Assembly: GCA_021848765.1 (NCBI GenBank)
Contig: JAJZTU010000184.1
Location: forward strand, 1 to 6,902
Length of the DNA stretch: 6,902 nt
Source: Bacillota bacterium
GTDB taxonomy: Bacteria; Bacillota; GCA-003054495; Carboxydocellales; JAJZTU01
Direction of reading: 5' to 3'
Below the pieces are notes generated by a model, which did no database searches, was not told the DNA's origin, and worked only from the letters and a program-made list of their open reading frames with translations. Below, piece by piece: positions 5,828 through 6,902 of this stretch (the first letter of the stretch is position 1; every line of letters starts with the position of its first letter). Made by a program: the position numbers and the translations under genes.

Positions 5828-5856
5828 ATTATATCGTTGATTAGCATAAGCCTCAA
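5828..5856 (-). promoter_or_regulatory. Sigma-A promoter for the 114-residue/coiled-coil gene pair
   Basis: On the minus strand TTGAGG (5856-5851) and a perfect TATAAT (5833-5828) are separated by exactly 17 nt. The expected transcription start near 5821 gives a leader of about 30 nt containing AGGAGG. It begins 23 nt after the stop of the upstream gene, so the last two genes can be expressed independently of it. Confidence 0.75.
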
Positions 5857-5878
5857 TTAAATAATTCCTTGGTTTTAC

Positions 5879-6352
5879 TTAAATGAGTTTTTTCCCAAGA
5901 AGTTCCGGTAACATATTTTTGGGTATTAGTAAACCGTTTACAGAAACCAGATTGGCCATTGGATTATTGCCTGCATTTTCATGAGTAGAAAATTCCGAGT
6001 CGAAATAACCCATTTTAAACATGTCACGAATGAGTTTTGACTTCTGGGCCGTCGTACTTTTAGAGGTATTAAAATAAGCGCAGATACCATCCACCGTAAA
6101 AAATGGTTTAGAACTTTTATCAAACAGGAAATTAATTGTACCCAGAGCATGTACTATGGCTGCGGCCCAAATTTCCAGACGACCGGCAAGAAAGGGTACC
6201 TGTCGTTTCCGGGCCATCTTGCCGATTAGTTTTTCGCACAATTGACGGTATTCTTCATCCAGATGGACACGGCAAAACTCTGAGGTTAGTTTAATTAGTT
6301 CCTCTTTTCTTTCCTGCACCTTGATCTTATCCATCCCACTGTTATCTTTCAT
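5879..6352 (-). CDS. DUF6398-like domain protein
   Basis: 157 residues resembling the DUF6398 family, which is found in Firmicutes and Bacteroidetes and has no established function. The recognisable stretches are LTSEFCRVHLDEEYRQLCEK (about 22-41), ARKRQVPFLAGRLEIWAAAI (47-66), the NFLFDKSSKPFF segment (about 74-85), a helix-turn-helix-like FNTSKSTTAQKSKLIRDMF (about 94-112) and the C-terminal MANLVSVNGLLIPKNMLPEL. The SKST-type helix suggests possible nucleic-acid binding, but that is inference from pattern. No membrane segment is seen. ATG 6352 gives the full domain; AGGTG sits far upstream (about 12-15 nt). ATG 6334 is an alternative with no better site. The gene is divergent from the 54-residue gene, its likely promoter overlapping that gene's start. 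Identification rests on memory of the family pattern. Confidence 0.7.
   Translation of the reverse strand: MKDNSGMDKIKVQERKEELIKLTSEFCRVHLDEEYRQLCEKLIGKMARKRQVPFLAGRLEIWAAAIVHALGTINFLFDKSSKPFFTVDGICAYFNTSKSTTAQKSKLIRDMFKMGYFDSEFSTHENAGNNPMANLVSVNGLLIPKNMLPELLGKKLI
6321..6348 (+). promoter_or_regulatory. Possible promoter of the plus-strand 54-residue gene (weak)
   Basis: TTGATC (6321-6326), a 16-nt spacer and TATCTT (6343-6348) lie about 57 nt before ATG 6405. Each hexamer matches the sigma-A consensus at four of six positions. It would lie inside the N-terminal codons of the divergent DUF6398-like gene. Confidence 0.25.
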
Positions 6353-6399
6353 GCTAATAGTTTCGCACCTGACCGGGCAAACTGAGTCCCGGAGGTGTT

Positions 6400-6428
6400 T
6401 TTATATGTCTGATCAACGGGATGAACAA
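6400..6428 (-). promoter_or_regulatory. Probable promoter of the DUF6398-like gene
   Basis: On the minus strand TTGTTC (6428-6423), a 17-nt spacer and TATAAA (6405-6400) lie about 48 nt upstream of ATG 6352. The -10 matches the consensus at five of six positions and the -35 at three. The element overlaps the start codon of the divergent 54-residue gene. Confidence 0.4.
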
Positions 6429-6569
6429 GGGAAAGATAACTACCACGGCAGCGCCCTGCCTACCATGGAACTGGAATACTTGCCCCGTCACGCCCGACGT
6501 CCCGAAACAGAGGAGGAAAAAAGACGAATCGCTACAGAGACCACCGGAGTGAAAGACGCAGATGCATAA
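6405..6569 (+). CDS. Small hypothetical protein, 54 residues, highly charged
   Basis: A short frame that starts MSDQRDEQGKDNYHGSALPT and ends GVKDADA. It is rich in Glu, Asp, Arg and Lys with almost no hydrophobic core, so it is probably disordered or a small binding protein. I do not recognise it. ATG 6405 is preferred over the upstream in-frame ATG at 6321, because GGAGGTG (6391-6397) stands 9 nt from GGAGG to the ATG and the upstream codons overlap the opposite gene. Its stop is followed 11 nt later by a GC-rich hairpin. Codon composition is more GC-rich than in the minus-strand genes to its left. The good ribosome binding site and the following hairpin support a real gene; conservation is unknown. 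Confidence 0.6.
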   Translation: MSDQRDEQGKDNYHGSALPTMELEYLPRHARRPETEEEKRRIATETTGVKDADA

Positions 6570-6580
6570 TGGATAAGTGA

Positions 6581-6603
6581 AGCAGGCCGATTACCGGCCT
6601 GCT
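6581..6603. terminator. GC-rich hairpin between convergent 54-residue gene and tnpB remnant
   Basis: Arms AGCAGGCCG (6581-6589) and CGGCCTGCT (6595-6603) pair perfectly around the loop ATTAC. No clear U-run follows on either strand, so termination would be weak. It may instead be a structural remnant of the neighbouring transposable element's end. Confidence 0.5.
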
Positions 6604-6619
6604 CCCCGTGTTTGTCCAG

Positions 6620-6902
6620 TTACTGTAATCCTTTGATATAATTGGGTAAACTGGCCAGCCGGTGGTTGCGAGCCATGTTTTTTACGGCCAGATCCTCTGC
6701 TGCAATAAGGTCCTGCTCTTTAATTAGTCTATTTGATAGTTTATGGTGAAAATCTTTTCGTTGGTTAGCAACCTTAAGGTGTTTTTTGGCCAGTTTCCCC
6801 TTAGCCTTCCGGCGATTTTGAGAACCCTTCTGTTTTCGTGAGAGTTGGCGTTGCAGCCTCTTCAGATACTTCTCCGTCTTGCGGAGATGCCGGGGATTGT
6901 CA
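6620..6902 (-). pseudogene. IS200/IS605-family TnpB (OrfB) remnant, 3'-truncated and cut by the window edge
   Basis: 93 visible codons encode the middle of a TnpB RNA-guided nuclease. They include NPRHLRKTEKYLKRLQRQLS, then RKQKGSQNRRKAKGKLAKKH, VANQRKDFHHKLSNRLI and AEDLAVKNMARNHRLA. This is the bridge-helix-like basic region and the second RuvC motif, with its Glu in the AEDL motif. After RNHRLA the sequence leaves the family pattern and stops at 6620 (LPNYIKGLQ). The usual SDAGW segment, the CxxC zinc finger and the final RuvC Asp are missing, so the protein cannot be an active nuclease. Its upstream part, including the first RuvC Asp, lies beyond the right edge. No transposase tnpA and no element end is recognisable in the window. 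Confidence 0.88.

Noticed and set aside
5552..5860. Plus-strand 102-codon hydrophobic frame
   Set aside because: It is antisense to the 114-residue gene and runs into that gene's promoter; no start signal is present.

Overview
The window looks like the chromosome of a low-to-mid GC Gram-positive anaerobe, probably of the Desulfotomaculum/Pelotomaculum type (Peptococcaceae sensu lato). The reasons are strong AGGAGG-type ribosome binding sites, a two-subunit B12-dependent acyl-CoA mutase beside a class I CoA-transferase pair, a TerC (YjbE-like) remnant and a TnpB remnant. The organism assignment is inference; no rRNA or other marker gene is present.

Region 1 (1-4385, minus strand) is one tightly packed metabolic operon. 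Read in the direction of transcription it holds a class I CoA-transferase-like subunit A, subunit B (stop and start directly adjacent), the large catalytic subunit of a methylmalonyl-CoA-mutase-family enzyme, its separate B12-binding subunit, and the N-terminal 122 codons of a succinyl-CoA-synthetase beta-like ATP-grasp protein that runs off the left edge. The set suggests that a carboxylic acid is carried as a CoA thioester, its carbon skeleton is rearranged by the adenosylcobalamin mutase, and a product thioester is used by an ADP-forming ligase/synthetase. Two details argue against a routine propionate operon: subunit B lacks the catalytic glutamate of class I CoA transferases, and the mutase has an altered segment in its substrate/CoA pocket although the carboxylate-binding Tyr and Arg are kept. 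Between the B12 subunit and the sucC-like gene lies a 15-bp tandem repeat of eight units. Its first unit is the last five codons of the upstream gene including the stop, and its last unit supplies the ribosome binding site of the downstream gene.

Region 2 (about 4386-5050) is a boundary. It holds the probable promoter region of the operon, a plus-strand terC pseudogene (5'-truncated, with an internal deletion and frameshift), and two consecutive perfect 17-bp inverted repeats. The first is a clear bidirectional terminator.

Region 3 (5079-6352, minus strand) is visibly more AT-rich and holds three small genes: a DUF6398-like protein, an unrecognised 114-residue protein with its own good sigma-A promoter, and a short coiled-coil protein containing an exact 42-bp duplication. 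A divergent plus-strand 54-codon gene with a good ribosome binding site starts at 6405 and is followed by a GC-rich hairpin. The right edge (6620-6902, minus) is a truncated IS200/IS605-type TnpB. Regions 2 and 3 together look like an accessory, transferred or decaying segment beside a core metabolic operon.
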